Shown here: piece after piece, positions 1-10,242 of the stretch
Layout: each line of letters opens with the position of its first letter
Position numbering within the stretch: the stretch's first letter is position 1
NCBI RefSeq assembly: GCF_029227915.1
Contig: NC_079886.1
Location: forward strand, 20,870,501 to 20,934,500
Direction of reading: 5' to 3'
Origin: Hydractinia symbiolongicarpus
Lineage: Eukaryota; Cnidaria; Hydrozoa; Anthoathecata; Hydractiniidae
Length of the DNA: 64,000 bases
Program-made: the position numbers and the translations under genes
Notes under the pieces: model-generated
What the model was told of the DNA's origin: nothing
The model's input: the letters and a program-made list of their open reading frames with translations, nothing else
Databases searched by the model: none

Positions 1-2729
1 CATTTTAATTCTTTTTTATCTTATTTCTTTTGGCTAGTCACAGACTCTGGCTATGAGCTCACATGCGTATACAGATTGTTTCATAAAACTACAAAACATG
101 ATAAGTTATTGACAACTCAACAAAACACATTATCTATCGCTGAATTCACAACAATTAAATTTTAACTCACAACATAAAAGTATTACCTTCTGGACTTTGA
201 CCAATAACCAAAGTAACACAAACTCCTAGTAAACATATCAGCAACAAACGCTCGCCAGTGGAAGAGGCCATTGTTTAGCTGGCTGGCCAAATGCCTGCAG
301 TTCTAAGCAAGCAACTAACCAGATCCAGCGAGTGCGCCTAATGTGTTCCACAGTTCGCCGTTCTACAAACTAGTTTAGCCACTCCTTGTGATACTGACGT
401 TTATGTTATTAATTTCCCATCCAACATTTATTCGCAATCGTGTTGCGATCTATTGTTCCTGCCTCATTTCTAATTGGTTAGTTTTGTTTGCACTTAGTTC
501 ATAAGTCAACTCAAGCAGCATGCCACTTTTAGCGTCACTTCACAACTAACCGTGGTTTACAAGATTTTATTATTTGAAAAAACTCCGGTTTGGAGCTTTT
601 ATTTCTTGTGCATGAGTAGACATGCACAATAATGTGCATGAGTAGACATGCACAATAATAAAGTATCTGCGAAGAAGAACGGGATTTACTCTGAGGTAAA
701 CAAACCAACTTGGACAATAGATCTTTTGTTTAGCTTACGAAATTCAAATGGTCAACTGTGAATGTTTTGTTACTTGTCACTTCCGATTGCGAAGCAATTT
801 TTTTTACAAGGCAGAGCTGGATGAATCAGTCATCATGAAACTGTTGTCAACGCTTACACAAACTCAGACAAAAAACAACAATAAAAACATAAGTACAACT
901 ATGACACGTGAATAACAACTTCACAAAAAACGCGAAAGAATGTCTCATAACCTTGTGCGTATTTCTGCATCAAAGAACTAATTACCATTAATGCCCGTTT
1001 ATCCCTAAAATTTATTTCTTGCAACAAAGCGTTGTAAAGACCGCTTAATTTGATGTTTAAAAAAGCGTTGGTTTGTATTTACCGCTTTAAAGCTAAAAAA
1101 CATTTTGTAAAAGTTCTTAAAAGTGAAAAAACGGGCGAAGTGTTCCTAAAACAATTGGTATCCTAATTTTAAAGGATTTTAGTAAAAAATGACAGCTCAC
1201 TTTACTTTAGATAACAAAAAAGAAGGAAACAAAAATATGATGTAAAATATTTTTCTTTTACAGCCGTGAAAATTTACAGAAAATAATATTACAAGTTTTA
1301 ATTATAATTTTAAACAGATCAATTGCTTTAAACCTGTTTTTATTGTCTTTTTGTGATATACAATTTCACTGGATTTGCGCGACACTGAGAGAGCTTAGTC
1401 ACCGACAACTGGGTTCATGTACACAAACACAGCACTTTGAACAAACACCTTATTGAAAATACACCACAAAATATAAACATGTCACCGCAACTAATAAGGA
1501 GTGTTTGAGATGACAGAAAAAAATTACCAAAACATAAACAACAGATAGCTAATTAATAAAAATATAAAAGTTTTTTATAAGAAAGTCTCAAATGGTCACA
1601 GTGCTAAAACCTTCTAGTATTTTCACAGGAGTTAGACTGTTTTATAAAAAACCTGGGTACGAGTTTCTTATAACACAACGTGTAAAGCAGAATTTTCTCT
1701 CTAAATGAATCGAAACGAAAAATTTAGATTTTTCACATGTGATTGGTTGATATAATTTTCTATTTCATGGGAACAGGGAGTAAATTCTTATTAAAATATC
1801 TTCGAGAAAAAAATCCAGATTTAAGTAAAGTTCAGAATTGTTGCTTTTATAAACCCTGTTCTCAAATTTGTCAATAGAAAACATCGGTAAAAGCACGCAA
1901 ATTTTCTCAATTGCGAAAATAAATTCTACAAAACTTTTTAAATTCATTGAATCACAATATTACGCGTTCAAGCGATAAGTAAAACGCGCAGTGTTATTAT
2001 TGATGTTAAATTTTTGTTGTGATATGTCTAGCCTTCTTGTTATCATTTTTCTCAAAAATATTCAAAATACAAAATAAAGTTACAGATTCTTTGCAACTAA
2101 TTCTTTGAAACTTTAGTTCAGCATTTTTAGTTCAGCAGGAGAACCATCGAGAAAATAACTTCCGCAATTTCTGAAAATTTCTAAGTTTGAAAGAACAAAA
2201 AATTCATCTGCATTGAACAGTTTGAAAAAGATTTTTTTTTTATCATAGAAAACCAATTTTCCTATAAATACAAAATGACTTGTTGTTTGTAGTAACACCC
2301 TGTCAAATTTCTTGTAACACGTTATACTAACACTTCGTACGAGTAAACGAGACAAGATATCGTGTTGCCTCGTTTAATCCAAATGTTTTTAACAGAAGAG
2401 GCTTGATTATTCACAAACATGGAACCTTGTAGCACGTTTTCAGTACAAATCACGAGATAAAAAAATAAGTAAAAAACTAAAATACGAAATCAGCATTGCG
2501 AGAAATATCTACCTAAATCAAAATATCTATCGAAACAACGCCCTGATTGGTCAGTTTCTATATTTATAAAACTGACAATTTTTCCACTCTTCTATTTGCC
2601 TATAATTGCATCAAAATTCTCAAAAAAATTATATTAGGCTAAACTATTCGTCGGCTATGTGATAAAATTTTTACAAGCAAACGAAAAGAATGGCTGATAA
2701 AAATTGGTCAATATTGTTTGGTCCTTCAT
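1..2729. other. Intergenic, no gene recognised
   Basis: This A+T-rich stretch holds only short open frames with no recognisable protein. It lies downstream of the TBCK gene, so its right edge should contain the TBCK 3' UTR, but I could not find a clear AATAAA on the minus strand close to the stop codon. The only structured item I noticed is the short tandem repeat at 608-659. Confidence 0.6.
608..659. repeat. Two-copy 26-bp tandem repeat with internal palindrome
   Basis: Two identical consecutive 26-bp units (608-633 and 634-659). Each unit contains TGCATG and CATGCA on either side of GAGTAGA, so each copy can fold on itself. No function can be assigned. Confidence 0.8.
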
Positions 2730-5423
2730 TCAGTTTTGGTTTGCATTCAAGTAACCAAGACCTTTCAAAATATTTATCGTGCCATCCATCACACAAACTC
2801 GCCGATAACCCAGAGAAACTAACAGTTGCGCAAACTGCATCGGTTCCGGACCTTTAGCTCCCATAACCATCACCATGCGACCTTTGTGCGCCTCGATAAC
2901 AGCAGTCACTGGGGAGGAGATCCATTCGCGAGTCTCACTCACAGCGTGTTTAAACGGCACATTGACACTGTATGGCAAATGTCCAGCAGCATAGTCATCA
3001 GGGTTTCTTATATCGATCACTAAAAGTTTATTTAAAATGCTCTCGATGGCTTTCGAACGATCATTCTTTTGTTTCTTTTTCGATTCTTTTTGCTCGAATT
3101 TGGCATTTGAATCGCGTGATAGCATAGGATACGAATCAGTCTGTCGAATTAATTGAGAAATACGAACAAGATCACGTGGTGAAATTCGAACACACGTCTC
3201 TGATCTTAATTGATTTAACGTTAAAAATTCTTTCTCTGGCAGATTCATGAACTGTTCCTCCGCGGGTGCTTTTATGCGATTTTCAGGATTATCCTGTTTT
3301 CTTAACGTGGCACTGGGAGGCGTGTGGTTAAAAACTTTGATGGCATCTTTTACACAACGTCCAATGTCTATACCAGGCATATCCGAAAACAGCAAAATGC
3401 AATCGTTAAAGCCGAACGATAACAATTGTTCCTTAAATTGCTGCAAGATTGACACTCCTATGCAGAGCGGAAGCATAGAATTTCCCAGTAATAACGTATC
3501 CCACAAGTGGAAGATTTTATGCAACGGAAACACGTGGGAGAACATAGTCAAAAACCATGGAATGGCGTACAACTCTGGCTGGAACCCAATCTCATCCAAA
3601 TGGTTATACAAGTCCGGTTCGTGGAAAGCAATAAGTTGCTTAAATACAGCTAAATATTCGTGTATGATTTGAGAGTTGTCCTTCAGAAAAAAGTTGTATA
3701 AATATTTTGGTATGAAAGCAGACAAGCAGGAATAAGCTAGCGCTTCGTTATTAAAATGAAGAAACAGAAATGGAGCACAAAGCGAATCCAGTCCTTGCCA
3801 GTACACAAGGTTAGGATGTGATAATACCCAGGCCTTCAAAACACGCTTCAACTTCTGGTGACCGGTGGGCGAGGACAGCAAATAGTTGTATTGGTGACAT
3901 CGTGGTATATCAACCTCAATTTGTCGATCCGTCATCGTCAACGATTCTTTATCGATTTTATCGTATTCGTCGAATATGTCCCCGGTAATATTTAAAAGGG
4001 CAGTCCATACCTTGCCACGAACGTAAGGTGGAATGTCAATTCGCGCTTCTTTCACGATACGATCCCGTGTATACGGGTAACCTTCTAAAAGACGTTCAAA
4101 CAAGATAATGCGATGGAATTGATACTCTACGTCTTTCTCTCGAATCACCAGAGGAAGTTTGGCCGTTTCCGACGTATCCACTGGACACAGATCGTCTTCA
4201 ACAACTAGCGGGTAGTATGCAGTCGCATCTATATGTTCTAAACGTTTGCGTAATTGGCCGAGTGATATCGCCACGGTGTGTTGATTAAACACGAAGGAGT
4301 CGTCGTCAACGCTACCAAGTTCTCCTCCGTTGTTTAATATAGTTAACGGTAAGGTTAAGGCAGGCGGCTTAGAGTTTAGTTGATTATGTTTTTTTAATTC
4401 GTTGAACACATCACCTCCAGCTAAGCCCCACAGATGATACACCTCGCAAATCGGCCTGCCGGCTAAATGGTCTTCATCTTCAGCTGTGTTTGATTCGAGT
4501 AACAATTTGTTATAATCCGGTAACACTAAATGAGCGGACCGAAAAACAGCAGGAAATTGATGACATTTAGAACGATTGTGAGAGCGGTGGTCATGGATAG
4601 ATTTTATAAAATCATGCGCAAACAGATCGTGTACGGAAGGGCGTTTCATTGGATTGGCGATTAAACACGTCCTGAGAAAAGAGTGGAATGTTTTGTCCAT
4701 CTCTTTGTACTTGGTTGTACAACCACTCACTTTAATAATCTCTTCTAATGCATGCGTGTTATCTCGAAAGGAAATCAAGTTCAGCAAAATCATAGATATT
4801 TTCTCAACGGATTTTCGAATTTTTCCCCATAACTTCCCTTCCAAGTAACAATCCAACAAAATCATACCCAGTGACCACACATCTACGGAAGGTCTAGAAT
4901 GCGCAAAATCAGGATTGTATCGTAATCCTGTTAATATCACCTCAGGTGCCATATAACAAACATCACCAATAGGAAACATGACGTCAGCACTATAGTTGGT
5001 CACGTGATACAGACCATATTTAGACAATTTTACGCGATTTTCTTTATCAATTAAAATGTTGCTGGGAGCCAAAGAACGATGAATGTAACCATGGCAATGT
5101 AGAAAATCTAAGCCCACCATGATACTGTGTGCAATTCTTTGCACGTCAAACACATTAGCTAATTGTCCACTTTCTAGTAAAGTGTTCACATTTTTGGGGT
5201 AATGTTCACTGACAATTACTAACCTCTCATGTTTCCCTCGAATGACATCAATATACTGACAGAGAGAAGGGTGAGATAACACTTTCAGTTCCTGGAACCT
5301 TCCACACATCTTGATGGAGTTTGGTGTGACAGGTAATCCATTGGTGCCGCACGTATCTGTCGGATGTGCAGAAGCAAAGAAAGAAAATAAACCAATCTCT
5401 GCTTGATCTAATGGAGGTATCAT
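2730..5423 (-). CDS. TBCK: TBC domain-containing protein kinase-like protein (TBCK)
   Basis: The 897-codon frame matches TBCK along its whole length (human TBCK is close to 890 residues). In vertebrates TBCK is a subunit of the endosomal FERRY complex and affects mTOR signalling. A kinase-like domain fills roughly residues 30-275. Its catalytic loop reads IHRSLAPSNIL, with Ser in place of the HRD aspartate, and the DFG position reads SKYG, so it is a pseudokinase. A Rab-GAP TBC domain (about 460-690) keeps the arginine finger (VDIPRCH) and the glutamine finger (YWQG), so GAP activity is possible. A rhodanese domain (about 790-890) has no catalytic Cys in its loop (MVMGAKGPE) and is probably inactive. 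The ATG at 5421-5423 lies 7 nt after an AG acceptor-like site (5431-5432), so a 5' UTR intron or trans-splice probably precedes it. The coding region has no introns, unlike vertebrate TBCK. Confidence 0.96.
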   Translation of the reverse strand: MIPPLDQAEIGLFSFFASAHPTDTCGTNGLPVTPNSIKMCGRFQELKVLSHPSLCQYIDVIRGKHERLVIVSEHYPKNVNTLLESGQLANVFDVQRIAHSIMVGLDFLHCHGYIHRSLAPSNILIDKENRVKLSKYGLYHVTNYSADVMFPIGDVCYMAPEVILTGLRYNPDFAHSRPSVDVWSLGMILLDCYLEGKLWGKIRKSVEKISMILLNLISFRDNTHALEEIIKVSGCTTKYKEMDKTFHSFLRTCLIANPMKRPSVHDLFAHDFIKSIHDHRSHNRSKCHQFPAVFRSAHLVLPDYNKLLLESNTAEDEDHLAGRPICEVYHLWGLAGGDVFNELKKHNQLNSKPPALTLPLTILNNGGELGSVDDDSFVFNQHTVAISLGQLRKRLEHIDATAYYPLVVEDDLCPVDTSETAKLPLVIREKDVEYQFHRIILFERLLEGYPYTRDRIVKEARIDIPPYVRGKVWTALLNITGDIFDEYDKIDKESLTMTDRQIEVDIPRCHQYNYLLSSPTGHQKLKRVLKAWVLSHPNLVYWQGLDSLCAPFLFLHFNNEALAYSCLSAFIPKYLYNFFLKDNSQIIHEYLAVFKQLIAFHEPDLYNHLDEIGFQPELYAIPWFLTMFSHVFPLHKIFHLWDTLLLGNSMLPLCIGVSILQQFKEQLLSFGFNDCILLFSDMPGIDIGRCVKDAIKVFNHTPPSATLRKQDNPENRIKAPAEEQFMNLPEKEFLTLNQLRSETCVRISPRDLVRISQLIRQTDSYPMLSRDSNAKFEQKESKKKQKNDRSKAIESILNKLLVIDIRNPDDYAAGHLPYSVNVPFKHAVSETREWISSPVTAVIEAHKGRMVMVMGAKGPEPMQFAQLLVSLGYRRVCVMDGTINILKGLGYLNANQN

Positions 5424-6938
5424 ATTTTATCTATCAAAAGTAAATAAAACACATTGTTATAAACACAAAATTGGAGCACAGATCCAGTGGCAAGGAGGGT
5501 AAAACACTTTTAAGATATTTTTGGACTGGACTTTACACTTTTAAAGTATTTTAAATAAAATGTTAACGTGTATTACAGATGGAACTAACAAAATAAAATA
5601 ACAAAAGCTAAAATAAAAAACTTTAACCTGAACAATGTAAACAGTTAATCCCATCCTAAAGCATTTTTATAAATTATCCAGAATGAAAAAATTAAATTTA
5701 CATAATAAGTTTCATGAAACATGTTATGATTTTCCATATCATTGTCTTCCCAAAAACATCATTGTCTGCCCGAAAACAGAGTGATCACACTTGAAACTTG
5801 AAGTGTACATTTTAACAGAGCTTTTCAAGTTAAAAATACCTTATTTACACTGTTGTGATAATAAGTCGTTACATAAAATTTGACGACTTAAGTTAGCTTT
5901 ACAATGGTCATAAAATTTAGAATATAGTGATTTATCGATGAACATGTGGTGATGAAAATAAGATTACAAACACTTGTGCCTACGTTTTGTGAGCGTACAA
6001 TGTCTCCTCCATCAATTTTTACGGCACAAGGTTCCACAAAGCAAATTGGATGACTAATTCACTGGCAAAATGTAACTAAGCACACACAGCTTTGTGTGAT
6101 TTGATTTTGCTTTGAAAAATTCGCTTTGTTAAAAAGTAGAAAAATTTCCTACTTTTAAGCGGCAAAATAACTCGCTGTAAACTTTTGACCAATCATAACG
6201 CAACCTTTAGTGTTTATTCTTAAAAAAACTCATTACTGGAAAGAATTCAAAATAACTGTTTTGTTATTATTACCCAAAAAAAGCAATTCAAAATTCACTT
6301 CGTAAAAATCCCTCTAGGGAATGGAGGAGTATGGAAGTCTTTAGAACTCAAAAACAAAAATTGAACTGTTTCATATTAGCAGTCAGCAAAACAATAAGGT
6401 CCTGAGTACCTGTGTGAAGGTTTAATTTAAAAAAACATCCTAAAGTTTATATTAGCATCAATAATATGAACAATATATCCTTTAAAAAATAGGGGTGGTA
6501 GAAAAACTTTTGTAGGGTAGCCTTGTACAAAAGCAGGTTATTTTATAAGCATATAACAAACTCTAACAGAAAATGATTATTTTCCCAAGACAATCAGAAA
6601 AAATTAACAATTTTTAAACATACTTACTGTTTCCTTTCTAAAAATATGTAAAATAAAAGTAAAATAAAAGTAAAATTTAAAACTAAACTAAATATTGGGA
6701 TCATATCAGAAGAAAGAAAAGAATCTTGCAAACTTCTAGTATGACTTTTAATTTGTTAAAACAAGTTGAGAAAATGTAAAAACAACAGAGTAGAAGAAGA
6801 GGGTAGATGTTTGGGAAGAGATTTTAAATATGCTATAGAAACTTCAACTTGATTTAAAAAGTAGATTTTTTGTGCTCTATAAAATATCAAAAAGTTTTAG
6901 GAGTTTTAGTACAAACTGTGGTCTTGTTTCAAAACATT
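5424..6938. other. TBCK upstream region, probable 5' UTR intron
   Basis: No coding frame is recognised here. A strong minus-strand splice donor (GTAAGTATG, first G at 6627) could pair with the acceptor-like AG at 5431-5432 just before the TBCK ATG, giving a 5' UTR intron of about 1.2 kb. That pairing is inference. The right end should include the 3' UTR of the next minus-strand gene. Confidence 0.35.
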
Positions 6939-7655
6939 TTAATTGGTCAATTTCTGTTTTTTTGCAGCAGACCGTGTTATTATCGCAGAAATTTTACACA
7001 AATTTATGCGCTTTGACTTGCTTTTTATGCGTGATTTCACATTCTTTCTTTCAACTTTATAATCTTCTTTTACGCTACTGACCTTGGGACAATTTTTTGC
7101 AACGTTATTGCTACTTAAATCTGTGCCATAACATCGTTTATTGTTCATTTTAGATGCATTAGATAAGCATTTAGAAATTGTTTTTTCTGTGCTTTTTGTA
7201 CAGTCACTTTCAAGATTTGCATCCTGTTTTAAATCTGTATACTCCATCCACCATGTTGATACATGCTCAAAGGACCAAACACTACCACATAAAGTTCTGT
7301 TAAATCTTTCTTTGTAAACGGCTCTAGTTAGTTCAATTCTTTGATTTTTAAATTCCTTGTCGATACCACTGTCTATATCGTACTGGATGAGATGCCCACA
7401 TAAACTGACACATACATCAGAATATACTTTTGTGTCAAGCACATGGACCTTCCAAACTTGCTGAATACACCATGATGGTACTAGCTGCATATCATTCCAA
7501 TCTCGAAATACTATCTTTAATTCTAAGAATTCATTATAAGCATCAAGCACTACATTTGTAAGTGATTTCGACCATCCAAATTTTTTTGAAACTCTTTTCT
7601 GTAGATTAGCATTATGAGTGAATCCGTGTAACTTTGAATCTTGAATCAACCGGTG
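6939..7655 (-). CDS. Last exon of an uncharacterised gene with a W-x-x-H-x-L-D-T motif
   Basis: The frame is open from an acceptor (TTTTTACTATATAG, AG at 7656-7657) to a TAA at 6939-6941. The first codons are CAC CGG TTG and no ATG lies near the exon start, so an upstream coding exon must exist and I did not find it. The N-terminal half contains FLELK, then a VWKVHVLDT motif, a short Cys-containing CVSLCGHLI segment and DIDSGIDKEFKNQR. This resembles a poorly characterised family, found in protists and invertebrates and related to the glycine-rich-domain (DUF1399-type) proteins, that carries a P-x(5)-VW-x-x-H-x-LDT-x-x-Y core. The C-terminal third is Lys/Arg-rich (RIKSKSKRI, SAAKKQK) and could be a nuclear signal. 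No function is known. The similarity is recalled rather than searched. Confidence 0.5.
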   Translation of the reverse strand, partial: HRLIQDSKLHGFTHNANLQKRVSKKFGWSKSLTNVVLDAYNEFLELKIVFRDWNDMQLVPSWCIQQVWKVHVLDTKVYSDVCVSLCGHLIQYDIDSGIDKEFKNQRIELTRAVYKERFNRTLCGSVWSFEHVSTWWMEYTDLKQDANLESDCTKSTEKTISKCLSNASKMNNKRCYGTDLSSNNVAKNCPKVSSVKEDYKVERKNVKSRIKSKSKRINLCKISAIITRSAAKKQKLTN

Positions 7656-8070
7656 CTATATAGTAAAAAGGAGATTTGTATAAAAAAGTGGAAGACTGGT
7701 ATAGCAGGACGGCCACAGTCTTTTATCGTTTTAGGTGCTGTTATCACAAAAAAGTGAAAAAATAAAAACTATTTCCTATTTGCAGATTTTGACAAAACTT
7801 TGGGAGAAAATAAGAGTTACTAATAAACCATCTACTCAGTGTATGCACTGAGCATGGCTTTTACCGCAAAGCTTATACTATTTTAAACTTGTTTTTTATA
7901 GGCAAAGCAAACAAACATATTGTATATATATGCATTTTTACAAATAATTTTTTTTTAAAAATGGCAATAACCTTTAACATAAATCCATCCATTCTCAAGC
8001 TGCTTCTTTGTTATTATTTTATACTAAAATAAAAAAATGAAAATGATTTAATGCACCAATAGACTGCATA

Positions 8071-8160
8071 ATGCAGTACTGGCTTTGTGACACCTAACAT
8101 CATGGATTATGTATCATGAGTAACATGCACGATCCACAATGATGCTATCACGATAGAACG
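8071..8160 (-). repeat. Partial copy of the 60.7-kb MITE-like family
   Basis: This segment shares, in order, GACACCTAACATC, ATGTATCATG, ACGATCC and CTATCACGATAGAA with the reverse complement of 60880-60990. It is therefore a diverged, end-truncated relative of the inverted-repeat element annotated there. Confidence 0.55.
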
Positions 8161-8818
8161 AGACATAATGTACATTATAAGCATCTGGAAATTTAAAAAT
8201 AAGATTACATATGCTTATTAGGAGATTTTTACTTTTAATATTTTTTATCTAATAAAAATAAAATGTTTAAAACAAGAGTTTGATCAGAACATTATGATCA
8301 ATTTGTTTTCGACATGCTTTTTCATATTTTTTAAAGCATAGATAATACAAATGTATATTTCAGCCTACAAGCCTACAGGCAGGCAAATTTCTGCTGATAC
8401 ATTTTTTTATAATTAAATGATTTTTTTTAATATCAGCAAAAAATATGGGGCCTGGGACGGGCAAACGAGTGTCATTTGGTCAAAAAAATTTGTGTTAATC
8501 AATCCACCTTTACAATATCTATTAATAAAGTTTGAATGCAAATCCCTCGACAGGTCTTAAACTGATGAGAGAAAATGTCAAAATTAGTCATTATTCAAAT
8601 ATGACATAATTTATGCAGCATATTTAAATCTAAAATTCTTTAAATGTTAATATTTTGAGAACGAGAAGAGCTTTTTAAAAAATTTGAAAAGACTTGTTAA
8701 CCAACTTTTTAAGCTCTGTGATAAAGTTCAACATTATTTTACACCTTGGGTTCCCTTTAAAATCAAAAGACTTAACTTTTTCATTATATATACTATTCCT
8801 TCTCCATTTCACTCTTGC

Positions 8819-8888
8819 AAATTTTGGTCGAGCAGTCACATATATAGCATTTATCTTTAATGCTAATGTGACTGCTCGACCAAAATTT
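8819..8888. repeat. Perfect 22-bp inverted repeat (hairpin)
   Basis: Arms 8819-8840 and 8867-8888 are exact reverse complements containing TTGGTCGAGCAGTCACA. The loop itself pairs again (TAGCATT 8845-8851 with AATGCTA 8859-8865), giving a long stem. It may be a small fold-back transposon or a structured RNA; nothing in the sequence decides between them. Confidence 0.85.
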
Positions 8889-9170
8889 AAGTTATCATGT
8901 TACAAAAGAAACAAATTTGTATATATACTTGTTTATGTTTTAGTTATTTAACACTTAGTTAAGCCACAAACAACAAGTATATATGATAACAAATCAAGAA
9001 ATAGGTACAAAAACACAAAAAAGCATCTATAACTTCTCTTCTGTTACTTCAAAAGGATTTCCTTATTGAATCAGAAGAGTGAGTGTAATATACATATATA
9101 TAAAATAGAATTCAAATCTATTTGAAATTTGTTTTATACATCACTGTTCTAATTCATTGGATGGTTGTTC

Positions 9171-9176
9171 TTTATT
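9171..9176 (-). other. Poly(A) signal AATAAA
   Basis: AATAAA on the minus strand, starting 3 nt after the stop codon of the DUF2237-type gene. It is the best candidate 3'-end signal for that transcript. Confidence 0.6.
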
Positions 9177-9179
9177 CAT

Positions 9180-9775
9180 TCATCTGTCAACGAAATAGTT
9201 GTTACTAGAAGCACAATCATTTCGATTATTATATTGTATCAAAATGTTTAATGGCACAAAGTCTAACATCCTTCTATGAGTTGCATGCAAATTTAAAGGT
9301 GGTGCAACACCCTGCTCCATGGCTTCTGTCCAACGGCTTGCACATAAACACCAACAGTCACCTGGAACAAGTCCTGGAAAATTGTAATGTGGAGCAGGCT
9401 GAGAAAGGTCATTGCCAATTCTTTTAGAATGACTCAAAAATTGGTCAGTCACTATAGCGCAAACTACATGAACACCCTGGTCTGTCAAACCAGTAGAGCA
9501 ATATCCATCACGAAAGTAGCCTGTGATTGGATCCTTGCAACATTCTTCTAAGGGTTCTCCAAAAATGTTGGTGTCATTATTTGCTAACAAGACTTTCAAA
9601 TAAAATGCCAAAATGCAAACCAATGTTATTAAAACAATCTTCATAATTCTGAGAAGAAGATAGACATAGATAAAAAGTAGTTCACAAATATTTGAGAGAT
9701 ATACTCTGTCCATTATTTTCAGGAATATCACGTGGTACACTTTCTGTTAAAAACTCACCTAAAACTACACAACAT
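9180..9775 (-). CDS. Secreted DUF2237-type protein
   Basis: The main exon runs 9648 to 9180. An ATG at 9644 opens MKIVLITLVCILAFYLKV, a good signal peptide. The mature part carries the DUF2237 hallmarks in order: CCKDPITGYFRDGYC, an HVVCAIVTDQFL segment, SKRIGNDLSQP, FPGLVPGDCWCLCASRW, EAMEQGVAPP and a final ATHRRMLDFVPL. DUF2237 is a small family known mainly from bacteria, plants and protists and has no assigned reaction. A strong acceptor (CTTCTTCTCAG) ends at 9649. A donor (GTGAGT, first base 9758) lies 110 bp upstream, preceded by an in-frame ATG at 9775, so the spliced protein may begin MLCSFRI before the signal peptide; I cannot tell which ATG is used. The stop is TGA at 9180-9182. Confidence 0.8.
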
Positions 9776-10055
9776 GTCGGGTTTGAAGTTAGGAAACAAA
9801 CCCCTAATTATGAAGAAGTGTGTTTTTCTTCAAATCATATTAAAAATACAGAAACTGTAATTGGTTTCAAAGTAAAACATGACATTTGCCGACCAGGAGA
9901 GAATAGACCTTTTTGAATTTTTACATTTTCCACGGTAAGCCTTTTCGGTTTTAACAATCGCATGGCAGACAAAAAAGACGCGAGCGCTACCAAAGTGAGG
10001 TCCTTTTTAGTCTGTTTCTTAGCATGAAGGTATCATTACAACCCCATATGATGAG

Positions 10056-10132
10056 TATAGACGTATTTCAATGTTTACGTTTTACGGCACTTTTGCGCAT
10101 GCGCAAACTTGCGAAAAAATCGACAGGCAAAA
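10056..10132 (+). repeat. Left terminal inverted repeat of the ISL2EU-like element
   Basis: It contains two blocks (TATAGACGTATTTCA and TCGACAGGCAAAA) separated by 49 bp. Both occur in reverse complement and in matching order at 12596-12663, with a 40-bp spacer. The spacers are diverged. Confidence 0.75.
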
Positions 10133-10242
10133 CATTGAGGCCCAGTGTCATTTGTTAGAGATTATTGAAGAGAAGAGACGTTTTTGTACTGTTTGGATAT
10201 ATTTATTTTTAAATACTTTAAAAAACTGTTATTTTCATAACA

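Larger units (their letters stand above)
7656..9170. other. Non-coding stretch with repeats
   Basis: I see no convincing coding exon. It contains a diverged fragment of the repeat family that also occurs at 60723-60995, and the long hairpin at 8819-8888. A second, weaker inverted pair (ATATATACTTGTT near 8922 and its complement near 8970) surrounds about 8955. Confidence 0.5.

Noticed and set aside
3247-3672. 141-codon plus-strand frame inside TBCK
   Set aside because: It is antisense to the well-supported TBCK coding region and has no recognisable domain.
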